64,000 nucleotides of DNA, from contig CAWIDG010000025.1 in the NCBI GenBank assembly GCA_963834875.1, positions 185,878-249,877 of the forward strand, read 5' to 3'. Below the pieces are notes generated by a model. It made no database searches, had not been told where the DNA came from, and worked only from the letters and a program-made list of their open reading frames with translations. The position numbers were made by a program, and so were the translations under genes. This document shows positions 29,639 to 39,336 of this stretch, piece by piece (the stretch's first letter is position 1; each line of letters opens with the position of its first letter). This DNA is from DATAGF01 sp963834875 (GTDB taxonomy: Bacteria; Actinomycetota; Thermoleophilia; Miltoncostaeales; Miltoncostaeaceae).

Positions 29639-32095
29639 CGGCCGCCTCGCACGCTGACGTCGAGGCGCCCACGCTCGGGCCGCGCCGGGTCGTCGTCGAG
29701 CACGGCGACCTCGTCGGCGGCGAACGTGATCACCGTGTCGGACGGTCCCCGGCGGCTCGCTCAGCCGCCGGGCCTCGGTCACCTCGACGGCGTCGACGCT
29801 CGGGCAGCGCGGCGACCGCCGCGACTGGACGGCCGAGAGTGTACACGGCCGCGCCCAGCGCGAGCCGCGAGGGGTGGAAGAGGCCGGGGCGCTCGTCGCT
29901 GCCGGGCCGCAGCAGCGCGAGGACCTCGCGCCGCGACCGACTCGGGGTCGGACGCCCGGCCGCGGCGCAGACCTCGAGCGCGACGAGCAGCCCGACCGGC
30001 GGCCCCCTCGACGACCGCGGCCTCGGTCCCGAGCATGCGGACGTCGTCGAGGGCGGCGGCGATGCCGGCCCGGGCCGCGGCCGCGGCCGCCGGCTCCTGG
30101 ACGCGGAGGTCGACGACCGTCGTCACGACCGGCCACGAGCCCGACCACTCCCGCTGCGCCATCGCCCGCTCGACGAGCGGGTCATCGGGCCGCCGTCTGC
30201 CGCGTGGTCGAGCGGGCAGCACCGCGCGGCGCGGCTCGACCGCGAAGGCCTCGGGCGCGTCGCGGCGCGCCACGTCGAGCGGCATGCGGGTCGGCGCCGC
30301 CCGCCGCCGCCACCGGGTTCGCGCGACCGTCGACCCCGGCCGACGGCCGACCAGGCGATGGTCCCGTCCGGCTCGAGCGTCCCGCGCTCCAGCACGGCGA
30401 GCGCGTTCGCCGGCAGGTTGCCGCGCCGCGCCGCCGCCGACCTCGTAGGCGGCGGCGACGGTGCTGCCGAGCGGGCGGCGCGGCGCCCACCGCGCCGGTC
30501 GAGAAGCGCATGATCGGCGGCTCGTCGCTCCTCGACGTCCACCGCGACGGCGAGCCCGCTCGGCGGCGCCTCGAGCAGGGTCGCCACGGGCTCCGCCCGG
30601 GAGGTCGCGCCGGAGGGGAGCCCGACGTTGACCTCGAGCCGGTGGGGCGTGCCCGACTCGGTGCGACGGGCGAGCCCGGCCTCGGCCGCCGCCAGCAGCC
30701 GACCATGCGTCGAGGCCGGGGCGGGCCGGCGCCCGTGCACGTCGGGCTCGCGGAGCGGCGACCGCCGTCCCCGGCGGCGCCGCCGACGAGCGCGGCCGTG
30801 GTGGGCGTGGACGAGGTTCGCCCGCGCCACGGTCACCTCGTCGCGCGCCCGATCCCGCGTCGACGCCCACCGGGTAGGCGCGGACGAGGGCGTCCTCGGG
30901 CCGCCAGCGCACGCAGCGACAGCTCGAGCGCGGCGCCGAGCAGCGGGTCGGCGAAGCGGCTCGACGCGCGGTCAGCTCCACCACCTGGGCGGCGCGGCTC
31001 GGCAGCGGCTCGCGGAAGCGCTCGGCGCCGGCGGCGTCCGTCGGCCAGTCCTGCGCGCGCCCGGCCCACGAGGCGTGGCGGGCGCGGTCGTCGGGGTCGA
31101 CGACCTCGAAGGCCAGGAGGTCGCCGGGCGCGAGCCAGGCGTCGCCGAGCGGGTCGGCCGGGCGGGGCCGCACGAGCACGCACTCGGTCGCCCCGGCGGG
31201 CAGGCAGCAGGCCTCCTCGCCCCAGTCGTAGATCGCGATCTCGCCGAGCGCGGCCCTCGCGGTCAGCGTCGGACTCGAGCGTGAAGGCCAGCGGCGACCC
31301 GGCGGCGTCGGCGGCGACGTCGTCCGGCTGAGACCGCGACGTCGGCGGCGCGCGGCGCGAGGGCCACGAGCACGGGCGCCCGGGCCGCCGCGCCGTCGGT
31401 CGACGGCGAAGTCGACCAGGCGGGCGTGGCGCTTGACCGAGGTCCGCAGGCGGGCCGTCTCGAGGTAGGCCTCGGTGGCGACCCGGTCGAGGCTGGTAGT
31501 GGAGCAGGTCGCCGACGTGGGCGAAGAGCTCGAGCAGGGTGATGGTCGGGTCGGCGATCGAGAGGTCCGCCTCGGGGTCCTGCGCGCACGAGGTACTCGA
31601 CGAGCGCCTGCCGCAGCGAGCGCCAGTCGCGCGCCAGGTAGTCGTGCACCGGCGAGGGCGGCGCGCAGCGGCGGCGGCGGCGGGGCGTCGAAGCAGGCGC
31701 CGAGGTCCGGGCACTCGGGACGCAGCCGCACCGGCAGCCAGGTGCGCAGCGGATCGAAGGGCACCGCGGCGGGAGGCGCGACCTCGAGCCGGTAGCGGGC
31801 CAGGTCCGGCGCACCGGCGAGCGCCAGCTCGACGTGCGGCGTCGGCGCCGCGACCGCCGCGGCGCCGGTCACCGCGACCGAGGCGCCCCCCGGCGGCGGG
31901 ACGAGCGTCCAGAGGGCGGGGTCGGCGAGCTCGGCGGGCGGGTCGCCCTACAGCCAGACGTCGAGCGCCCGCGCGGCGCGCCGCCACGCGCGACTGGGCC
32001 GCGCGCAGCCCGTGGACGCCGGCGCGCGGGTCGAGGAGGCGCTCGGGGCGCCGCAGCGGCGGGCACGTGGGCTGGAGGCCGACCTCAGCCGCCAC
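29635..32095 (-). CDS. cis11: First baseplate-J-type assembly protein (Afp11-like), frameshifted
   Basis: About 820 residues. The putative baseplate assembly signature (TIGR02243) is clear: VHDYLARDWRSLRQALVEYL, ADPTITLLELFAHVGDLLHY and VATEAYLETARLRTSVKRHAR, then IAIYDWGEEACCLPAGA. The C-terminal part includes PLVERAMAQREWS and VTFAADEVAVLDDDPARP. Frame changes cluster from 31,700 to 29,700. It is the main wedge protein that couples baseplate opening to sheath contraction in Afp/PVC. The GTG at 32095 overlaps the gp25 gene. Confidence 0.74.
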
Positions 32096-32451
32096 GCGAC
32101 ACCTCCTCGCGGACGAGGTCCCCGCCGGGCCGCAGGCGGTAGGTCACCGCGGCCGTGAGCGTCGACTCGCCCTCGCTGCCGACGGCGACCTCGGTCACCT
32201 CGATGCGGTCGCCAAGCGCCCGGTCGAGCGAGCCGCGGGCCCGGACCTCGACGACGCCGCGCAGCGCCCCGTCGAGCGGCTCGAAGACGGCGGCCGCGCC
32301 GAGGCCGGCGCCGAAGTCCGGTCGGTGCAGGCGCTCGCGCGGCCCGGTCAGCAGCACGAGCCGCACGAGGTCGGCGACGTGGCGCTCCCCGTCGCGCGTC
32401 GGCGAGGCGGCGCGCCGGGGCGAGGCGGTAGGGGTGGCGCGCCGCCGTCAC
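32085..32451 (-). CDS. cis9: gp25/GPW baseplate protein, one frame change
   Basis: About 121 residues. The core is ERHVADLVRLVLLTGPRERLHRPDFGAGL, continuing with VFEPLDGALRGVVEVRARG and IEVTEVAVGS, the gp25-like lysozyme-fold wedge protein of T4-type baseplates (Afp9 class). The GTG start at 32451 overlaps the PAAR stop; the frame changes near 32,400, within an Arg-rich stretch just after the first ~17 residues. It joins wedge and sheath initiation. Confidence 0.85.
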
Positions 32452-32778
32452 TGCCCCTGCACCCGGGTCTGGAAGCCGGTGGCGAGCGCGGTGCCCTGGG
32501 GCGCGCCGGCCGCGTTCAGGCACAGCCCGACCGACGACGACAGCAGCGCGGGCGTGCCCTCCACGCTGACCCGCGTCGCCGGCATCGGTCCACTGCACCC
32601 GCAGGCAGGGCGACGGCGCGCCGGAGATGTTCAGTGGGCAGCCGGCGACCGTCATGACGTCGTCGACCAGCAGCGGCGGCGCCCCGCCCAGGCTCATCCG
32701 CGTCGCGCCAGGCGTCGCCGAGACGCTGCCGCCGTGCGGGCACATCATCGTGGTCGCGGCGTCGAGGAGGTGGGCCAT
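32448..32778 (-). CDS. cis10: PAAR-like spike-tip protein, one frame change
   Basis: About 109 residues. MMCPHGGSVS, then GGAPPLLVDDVMTVAGCPL with GAPSPCLRVQW, are the PAAR-like (DUF4280-type) pattern of actinobacterial eCIS tips, with Cys and His ligands for a metal in the cone. After a frame change near 32,588 it continues MPATRVSVEGTPALL and ends FQTRVQGQ. It caps the spike and pierces the target envelope. The ATG overlaps the spike gene stop. Confidence 0.85.
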
Positions 32779-33266
32779 CAGCGCACCTCGAGCGCGCCGC
32801 CGTTGAGTGAGATCGACGAGCGCGTCATCGAGATCGACTGGCTGCCGAACTCGATCGCGACGCCGTCGCCGCCCAGCGTGAGCTTGGCACCCGACGCGGC
32901 CTCGACCTCGACGGTCTCGCTCCCGGACGTGTCCCGCAGCACGATCCGGTGGCCCGCCGGCGTCGTGAGCACGAGCGCCTCGGGTCCCGCGTCCGGCACC
33001 CCTGCGCCGTCCGGCCAGCTCCCGCCCGACCAGATGGGCACGCGCGTCGGGTCCCCGCCCGTCCACTCGACGTAGACGAGGCTGCCGGCCGGCGGCACGG
33101 CCGCGAGCCCCACCGCCTGGCCGGCATAGGGGCTGCACGGCAGGCACCACCCGGTGGTCTCCTCGCCGAAGACCTCGGGGACCTGCACGCGCAGACGGCC
33201 CAGGGACTTCGGGTCGGCGTTGTTGACCACGATGCCCGGGAACTTGCCGACGAAGCGGCCGCTCAC
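32778..33266 (-). CDS. gpV/gp5-type spike protein (VgrG C-terminal half)
   Basis: A 162-residue protein. FVGKFPGIVVNNADPKSLGRL is the OB-fold start of phage baseplate assembly protein V/gp5. The end is a short beta-prism with GSETVEVEAAS, KLTLGGDGVAIEFG and SSISLNGGALEVR repeats that would form the needle below the PAAR tip. The GTG start at 33266 overlaps the upstream gene by 4 bases. In Afp8 this region is fused to the gpD part; here it is separate. Confidence 0.8.
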   Translation of the reverse strand: MSGRFVGKFPGIVVNNADPKSLGRLRVQVPEVFGEETTGWCLPCSPYAGQAVGLAAVPPAGSLVYVEWTGGDPTRVPIWSGGSWPDGAGVPDAGPEALVLTTPAGHRIVLRDTSGSETVEVEAASGAKLTLGGDGVAIEFGSQSISMTRSSISLNGGALEVR

Positions 33267-34360
33267 GGCAGGAGACCGCCCGCCGCGCACGGCCGCCGAA
33301 CGGCTCGTCGCCCGCCAGCTCCATGCGCGTTGCGCACCAGCGTCAGCCGCTGCGTGTGGCGCTCGGCCGTCACGCCGTGGCGCACCCGATCGACCAGCTA
33401 CCTGCCCGACAGGGCCGAGCCGAGCCCGCGCACGAGGACGGGCCGGCGCGCGCGCAGCACGATGCCGAGCGCGTCGGCGTCGACCTCCGTCGTCAGGCGG
33501 AGGCCGAACGCCGAGCGCCGGGCGAGCCCCTCGGCCGCGTCGGCCGGCTCGACCTCGCCCGCCAAGTCTGCCGGGGCCAGCAGCACGGTCGTCTGCCCGC
33601 CGAGCGAGACGGCCCCCTGGGGCTCGGCGTCGCCGCGCGACTCGCCGCTGCGCGAGGCGTCCGACAGGGCCGGGATGCGGCTGGCGCGGACGAGGCGGCC
33701 CGCGACGAGGTCCGCCTCCACGTTGACCGCGGCGCCGTCCCCGCCGAAGCCCAGGGACAGCTCGGCCTGCGGCTCGGCGAGCGGGTCGAGCGGGTGGAAG
33801 TGCCCGACGACGCGACCGGCCTCCGACTCGAGGTAGACGGCGTAGCCCCAGCGGGCGGCCAGCGTCCGCAGGAAGGCCCAGTCGCTGTCGCGCTGCAGGA
33901 GCACGTGGACGTCCGGATCGGGCGCGTCCGGCGTGGCCTCGACCTGCGCGAGCAGGCCGTTGGAGGAGAAGATCGCCTCGGCGATCGCGCTCTCCGAGGT
34001 GCCCGGCCAGGCCACGACCTTCTCCTCGGCGTCGAGGTCGAGCACCCGGTTGACGGCCTTGACCGTGAGCTGGGAGCCGCCGTCCGGGTCGATGCGCCAG
34101 GTCGCCTGCGCCGCCCGGCCGTCGAACCGGTAGGCGCTGCCGCCCCTCGAGATCTCGACGACCACGGGGACCCGGGGGGCGGCCAGGGCGTCGAGCGCGC
34201 CCGACCACTCGCCGTCGTCGCCCGGCTGGAGGCGCGCGACCAGGGTGGCGGCGTCGGCCTCGCCGGCGGCCTCCTCGACCTGGACGTCCGGCAGCTCGGC
34301 GAGCGCGCCCGGATCCAGCTGCTCGCCGTCGATCTCGACCATGAGGGTCGTGTCAGGCAT
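33263..34360 (-). CDS. gpD/gp27-like hub protein (VgrG N-terminal half), premature TAG and one frame change
   Basis: About 365 residues. MVEIDGEQLDPGALAELPDV starts a phage late control D/gp27 hub. Later motifs are YRFDGRAAQATW, GTSESAIAEAIFSSNGL, HVLLQRDSDWAFLRTLAARWGY and VLVRGLGSALSGR. A TAG at 33398-33400 stands where relatives have Tyr in the SGKYxVxRVRH strand; the frame then continues LVDRVRHGVTAERH and, after a frame change near 33,330, MELAGDEPFGG. Both defects are most easily explained as base errors. It forms the trimeric hub that adapts spike to tube. Confidence 0.84.
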
Positions 34361-34631
34361 CGGGCAGCCGGATCCTCAGGCCTGGGCGCTCGAGGCGGGT
34401 CGGGTCGAGCCACGGGTTGGCGTCCGCGAGGGCCCACCAGCGCGTCGAGTCGCCGGTCGCCGCGAGGCCGAGGAGGTCGAGGCGATCGCCCGCGCGGACG
34501 ACGTAGGCCGAGGAGGCCGGCGGCGCCGGCACAGCACGGGGCGCGCCGAGCCGCCGCACCGAGCCGTCGGCGGCGACGACCTCGATCTCGGGGAGCCCCG
34601 CGTACCGCGAGGTGGCGTCGAGGGGGCTCAT
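34353..34631 (-). CDS. cis7: LysM-type baseplate protein
   Basis: A 92-residue protein with a C-terminal LysM-like unit: SSAYVVRAGDRLDLLGLAA, then RWWALADANPWLDPTRL and GLRIRLPD. It corresponds to the C-terminal half of Afp7/Pvc7 or to gp53-like LysM proteins that lock the spike-tube junction. ATG 34631 overlaps the stop of the CIS tube gene by 4 bases (ATGA), and its own stop overlaps the hub gene by 8 bases. Confidence 0.88.
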   Translation of the reverse strand: MSPLDATSRYAGLPEIEVVAADGSVRRLGAPRAVPAPPASSAYVVRAGDRLDLLGLAATGDSTRWWALADANPWLDPTRLERPGLRIRLPDA

Positions 34632-35261
34632 CCGCCGAGCTCGATCATCTGCGGCAGCTGCAGGACCGCCTTCGCCTCGCGCAGGCCCTGGTAGTAGTCC
34701 GCGGCCGCCCTGGCGATGGTCTGGTCGGCCGCGAGGTCGGCCGAGCGCAGGACGCGCAGGCCGATGTCCGCCGTCGCGTGGATCGGGTTGAGCAGCTCGT
34801 CGAAGGCGGTCTCCCGGACCGTGAGGGAGGTCAGCCGCACCGGGGTGACGCGGGCCGGGCCCCAGATCAGCAGCGTCAGCGGCAGGCGCCCCGCCGGCAC
34901 GGCCGACCCGCCGCCGGTGCCCAGGAGCTTCCCCGCCAGGCCGCCGAGCAGCGACGAGCCGACCGGCTGCATCAGCATCTCGATCGCCGCGATGCGGGGG
35001 GCGATGCCGAAGAGCGACGTCAGCGGCCCTCCCCGCTCGAGCCCGTCGGTGGCGTCCAGCTCCAGCGCGAGGGTGTACTCCTCGGGCGCGGGCCGGGCCA
35101 CGTTCAATGCCGCCCCGGTGGGCTTCGACGCCTCGGCGCCGCTCTCGTCCCGGAAGACCCGGGTGACCTGGTCCGGGGTTGTACTGGAAGACGACCACGG
35201 TCGGCACGACCCCGAGCAGAGGGTCGTCGAACGAGGCGAGGATCCCCTTGATCAGCGCCAT
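34628..35261 (-). CDS. CIS tube-type protein (Afp7 N-terminal half), one frame change
   Basis: About 210 residues. MALIKGILASFDDPLLGVV and VVFQYNP, then DQVTRVFRD after an extra base near 35,178, lead to PEEYTLALELDATDGLE and VTPVRLTSLTVRETAFDELL. This is the pattern of the contractile-injection-system tube N-terminal domain (CIS_tube). It serves as the adaptor on which the gp19 tube polymerises. The inserted base lies in a CCCCGG run, typical of a sequencing error. It is coupled to the LysM gene. Confidence 0.85.
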
Positions 35262-35450
35262 CGCCCCTCCGGCGAAGCGTGCGAGGCGCGGCGCGGCGCG
35301 ACCGCCGCGGCCACGGCCTCGGCGACGGCGCCCTCGGGCCCGCGCCGGCGCCGGCCGGCCGGCCAGGCGCGCCGCGATGGCGCGGCCGCAGCAGCGCGGG
35401 GACCGGCCGTCGAGCCGACCTCCACGCGCAGGCGCCGCGCGGGCCGTCAC
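35252..35450 (-). CDS. Possible small eCIS protein, frameshifted
   Basis: Between the ATPase and tube-adaptor genes a short frame starts at GTG 35450 (overlapping the ATPase stop) and ends at TGA 35252-35254 inside the next start. Pieces read RCCGRAIAARLAGRPAP and, in a neighbouring frame, GPEGAVAEAVAAAVAP. The overlaps at both ends support a real gene of ~66 residues with one frame change. No function can be assigned. Confidence 0.35.
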
Positions 35451-37360
35451 GCGGCGGCCTCCGGCCGGGCGAGCGCCTGCCGGGGCCAGGCCTTGCCGAG
35501 CTTCTCGTACTCGCGCCGCAGCGCGTGCTCGACGTGGCGGCCGGCGATGGCCCCGCCGTCGCCCGCGGCCAGGAAGGCGGCGGCGAGCGCGGCCGACTGG
35601 ATGTTGCCGCCGGCGAGCTCCGCCTCGGCCAGGGACTCCCAGGGCAGGCGCGCCAGGGCGGCCTCGCGGGGGAACGGCCCGGCGCCAGAGCTCGCGCCGC
35701 AGGGCGCGGTCGGGCACCTCGAAGCGGATCGAGAAGCGCAGCCGGCGCAGGAAGGCGTCGTCGATGGCCGCGCCGCGGTTGGTGGCCAGGATCACCAGCC
35801 CGGTGAAGGTCTCGACGCGCTGGAGGAGGTAGTTGACCTCCAGGTTGGCGTAGCGGTCGTGGGCGTCGCGGACCTCGGTGCGCTTGCCGAAGAGGGCGTC
35901 GGCCTCGTCGAAGAGGAGGACGGCGCCGGCGCGCTCGGCCTCGCCGAAGGCCGTCGCCAGGTTCTTCTCGGTCTCGCCGATGTACTTGGAGACGACGGCC
36001 GAGAGGTCGATCCGGTAGAGGTCCTGGCCCAGCGCCGCCGCGACCGCCTCGGCGGCCATCGTCTTGCCCGTGCCGGGGGGCCCGCGAAGAGCGCGGCCAC
36101 GCCCTGGCCGCGCGGCAGCCGCCGGCGGAAGCCCCAGTCGTCGAGCACGACGTGCTGGAGGGCGACGTGCGCGACCAGCTCGTCGAGCTTGCGACGCGCG
36201 TCCGGCTCCAGCACCAGGTCGTCGAGGGCGAAGGCGGGCGTCACGAGCGCCGCGACCCGGTCGAGCGCGTGCTGGGGGTGGCGGCGCGCCGCGTCCCAGA
36301 CGAGATCGGCGTCGAGCGCCCGGCCGCGCCACTCCGCCTCGGTCCGCGCGCGGGCCGCGACCGCCGCGATGTCGCCCTCGGTGAAGGCGAAGCGCGACGC
36401 CATCGTGCGGGCCAGCCGGTCGGCGGCGCGCCGGCCGAGCCCGGCCGCGGGCAGCTCGCGGCGCCACCGCCGCGCCCGCTCGGCGTGGCTCGGCGCGGGG
36501 ACGTCCACGACGTGCCCCGCCGGCGCCGGCCCGGGCGGCGCCCAGGCGACGAGCGGGTCCCGCGGATCCCACGCGAGCTCGGTCAGGGCCTCCGCGGGCA
36601 CCACCGGCACGGCCTCGCCCAGGCGGGCGAGGAGCCGCAGCTGCGGGCCGCGGGTGCTCGGGGCCGACCGGGACCCGGCCGGCCGTCGCGGGCGGCGGCC
36701 GCGGCGAGGGCCCGGCGCCCGACGCCCTCCGGGCCGCGCAGCACGACGGGCCCGCCCTCCCCGGCGCGCAGGTGGCGCGCCAGCGCGGCCCGGAGCCCGG
36801 CGAGGCGGCGCGGGGGCGGCCCGGCGTCGACCGCCCCGCGCGGGGGCTCGCCGGCGAGCGCGCGGCGGGCGACCGGGGTCAGGAGGAGCGCCCCCGAGGC
36901 GCCCGCCCCGGGCTCCAGGACGCCGCAGCGGACGAGGGCGTCGCCGTCCTCGACGGCAGGGGGCACGTCGACCCCGAACGGCTCCATGACCAGGCGCACC
37001 AGGGCGGCCGTGGCGTGGCGCCGCCCGGCGTCGTCGTGCGCGCAGCCGAGGGCGATCGCCAGCTGGGGGTCGGCCTCCGCCCACCACGCCGCGGCGACCA
37101 GGGCCTCCTCCCCCGCCGCCAGCCCGAGCGCCGTCGCGATCCGGCACAGGGGGCCCTCGCCGGCGGAGCGGACGGCCCCCAGCGCCCTCGCCACGGCCTC
37201 GCGGGCGGCGGCGTCCGGCTGCGGCCGCGCGCCGACCGAGGCCATGACCCGTGCCGACGTCGGTCGCCGCGGCCCAGAGGACGCTCAGGCGCTCGAGGTA
37301 GGCCTCGAGCGCGACGGTGAGCGCCGCGAGGTGCGCGGCGAGGCGCGGGTCGGGCGTCAC
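35447..37360 (-). CDS. cis15: AAA+ ATPase of the injection system (Afp15-like), frameshifted
   Basis: About 637 residues. A helical N-terminus (RLAAHLAALTVALEAYLERL, then AVARALGAVRSAGEGPLCRI) leads to a C-terminal AAA+ core. The core has FAGPPGTGKTMAAEAVAAAL (Walker A), VLLFDEADALFGKRTEVRD (Walker B), LEVNYLLQRVETF, LVILATNR (sensor 1) and DAFLRRLRFSIRFEVPD (arginine finger region). Frame changes occur near 37,250, 36,650, 36,085 and 35,690. This ATPase is universal in eCIS loci and needed for assembly. The GTG start overlaps the cap gene stop, and its own stop overlaps the small downstream gene. Confidence 0.85.
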
Positions 37361-38486
37361 GGCGGCGACCTCGACCGTCGCGACCGGGCCGGCCACGCGG
37401 CCGGCCCGCAGCGTCACCTCGGCCGGCCCGGCGGGCGTCGCCGCGGGCAGCGTGACGCGCACCTCCGTCGCCGAGACGAACTCCACGTCGTCGTCGGGGA
37501 GCCGCGCTCCCGCCGACGAAGACCTCCACGTCGGGGGCGGCGTGGGCGGTCTCCAGGGGGACCGGCGCGCCCGCCGCGACCGGCGTCGCCGGCCCGGTGA
37601 CGAGCGGGACGACGGTCACGCCGATCGCGTCGCGCCCGACGGGCAGGCCGGCCTCCGACGCGGCCACCTCGAGCCGCCGGGCGCCCGGCGCCAGGTCGGC
37701 CCTGGGGATGGCGGTCGTCACCGTCCCGGGCGCCGGCCCGGGGGCGACGGCCATGGCCCAGCCCCCCTCCGGGCCCGGCGGGTCCTCCGGCTCCCGCGCC
37801 AGCGAGAAGGCGGCGCCCGTCGTGAGGCCGTGCGCCGTGACCAGCAGGTCGTCCCCGAAGGACGCGCGCGTCGGAGCGACGGCGGTCAGGCGAGGGCCCA
37901 TCGACGGCACGACGACCACCCGCCGCTCCCTCACCGGCGGGCCGGGCGCGCTCTCCTCGAGCGAGTCCACCACGACCAGGCTCACGAGATAGCCGACCGA
38001 CAGGCGGATCGGCTGGGTCGAGGCCGTCCAGAGCTTGGCGATCGCCTCGAGGTCGAGCTCGTCCATGGTGACGCGCAGCGGCTCGACCAGCGGCGTCGCC
38101 AACGGGGAGAGCACGGCCTCGCCCTCCGGGATGATCGCGTTGGCGTGGAGCGCCTGCATCGCCGCCGCCAGGGCCGCGTGGGCGAACTGCTCCTGGTCCC
38201 CCCCGTTGGTCGCCGTCGCGGGGAACGCCGTGAGCAGGTACTGCAGCTGGAGCGCCAGCGGCGGCCGGCCGCGGCGCGAGCGCCACCCGGTCAGCGGCGG
38301 CTCCATGTTGCGGAAGCTCGGGTTGGGGCTGATGCGGTAGAGGAACCAGTTCAGGCGCAGCGCGTCGTCGTCGCGGTCCAGGGGTCCCACCGTCACCGTC
38401 GGGCGCGGCGTGAGCGCGGCCACGGCGTCGGCGGTCAGCCGCTTCAGGGTGTCGTCGACGCCCTGGATGGCCGTCGCGCCCGCCAT
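37357..38486 (-). CDS. cis16: DUF4255/Pvc16-type cap protein with IPT/TIG-like domains, frameshifted
   Basis: About 376 residues. The N-terminal DUF4255 domain is present: IQGVDDTLKRLTADAVAAL, RLNWFLYRISPNPSFRN, LALQLQYLLTAFPA and EQFAHAALAAAMQALHANA. Two Ig-like/IPT repeats follow (SFGDDLLVTAHGLTTGAAF, PDVEVFVGG, VTLPAATPAGPAEVTL). The frame shifts near 37,510 and again before the stop. Pvc16/Afp16 caps tube and sheath and sets length. The ATG overlaps the proline-rich gene stop (TGATG). Confidence 0.85.
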
Positions 38487-39336
38487 CAGCGCTCCCCCGC
38501 TCTGCGGTCGGCGGCCGTCCGCATCGCGGCCAGCGAGGCGAACGGGTCGGCCTGCGGCGGCGCGGCCGGGGGCGTGATCACCTGGATCCGCTCGATCACC
38601 ACCGACGGCGGCGCCTCGTCCCGGTCGGCCGGGGAGCCGCCCGATGCGGGGGTCGCCCCCGGGGCCGGTCCGGCGGAGGCCAGCGGCCGCGCGGCGGCCG
38701 GCGGCCGGACCTCCCGCGCCACCGCGGCCGCCGCGGCGGGCGGGGCCGGAGGGGCGCCCTCGGGGGACGACGACGGCGCGGCGGCGCCCCCCTCGGGCCG
38801 GGCGGGCGGCGCCGGAGGCGGCGGCGCGGGGGGGCTGGGCGGCGGCGTGCCAATTGGCACGGAGGCCGCCGGCCAATTGGCCGGCGCCCCGGGCCGCGGC
38901 TCGGGGGCCGGGATCTCGGGGAGGGGGCCGTGGGCTCGGGCCGCTGCGCGCGTGGCCGATCGGCACGTCGACGCGTGGCCGATCGGCCAGGGTGGCCGGG
39001 GCCTGCGGCGCCGGGCGCGGCTGCGGGCGGACGTCCTCGGCGGCCGGCGGGGCCGGCGGCACCCCGTCGAGCGGGGCCGGCGGAGGCTCGGGGTGGGCCT
39101 CGGCGCCCCGGGCGGACCGCGGTGCGCCAATTGGCGCGCTCGCGGTGCGCCAATTGGCCGATGGCTCGCCGGCAGGCCCCAGGGGCTCGGCCGAGCGGGG
39201 GCTCGGCCGGGACGAGGGGGGGCGCCTCGACGACGGTGACGGCGCCGAGGGGCGAGGCGAGGTCGCGCTCGGCGACGGCCGGCCGCCGCGCCCTGGCCAG
39301 GAGCATGGGCACCGCCCCGGCGGCGGGGCCGCTCAT
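38486..39336 (-). CDS. Proline-rich eCIS protein with three 12-residue repeats, frameshifted
   Basis: About 280 residues, low complexity. Start MSGPAAGAVPMLLARARRPAV; end PPSVVIERIQVITPPAAPPQADPF-type amphipathic tail, a feature I associate with a small protein of unknown function in actinobacterial eCIS loci. The linker holds three copies of a motif: ANWRTASAPIG, ADRPRVDVPIG and ANWPAASVPIG, read in the corrected frame (breaks near 39,180 and 38,945). Each copy is encoded by a pair of DNA palindromes. Start and stop overlap both neighbours. Perhaps a flexible tether or sheath-length partner; unknown. Confidence 0.62.
38846..39158. repeat. Three pairs of palindromes, each pair 23 bp centre to centre
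   Basis: Palindromes are CGTGCCAATTGGCACG (38846-38861), CGCCGGCCAATTGGCCGGCG (38867-38886), GCCGATCGGC (38953-38962), TGGCCGATCGGCCA (38974-38987), GCGCCAATTGGCGC (39124-39137) and GCCAATTGGC (39149-39158). Within each pair the centres are 23 bp apart. Both members of the middle pair carry GATC instead of AATT. They lie inside the proline-rich gene and encode its A-N-W and P-I-G elements. Confidence 0.75.

Noticed and set aside
32778..34208. Single VgrG-type 476-residue protein
   Set aside because: The N-terminal part of that frame is antisense-like low complexity; the real hub domain lies in another frame, with its own ATG, and overlaps a clear GTG start of the gpV gene.
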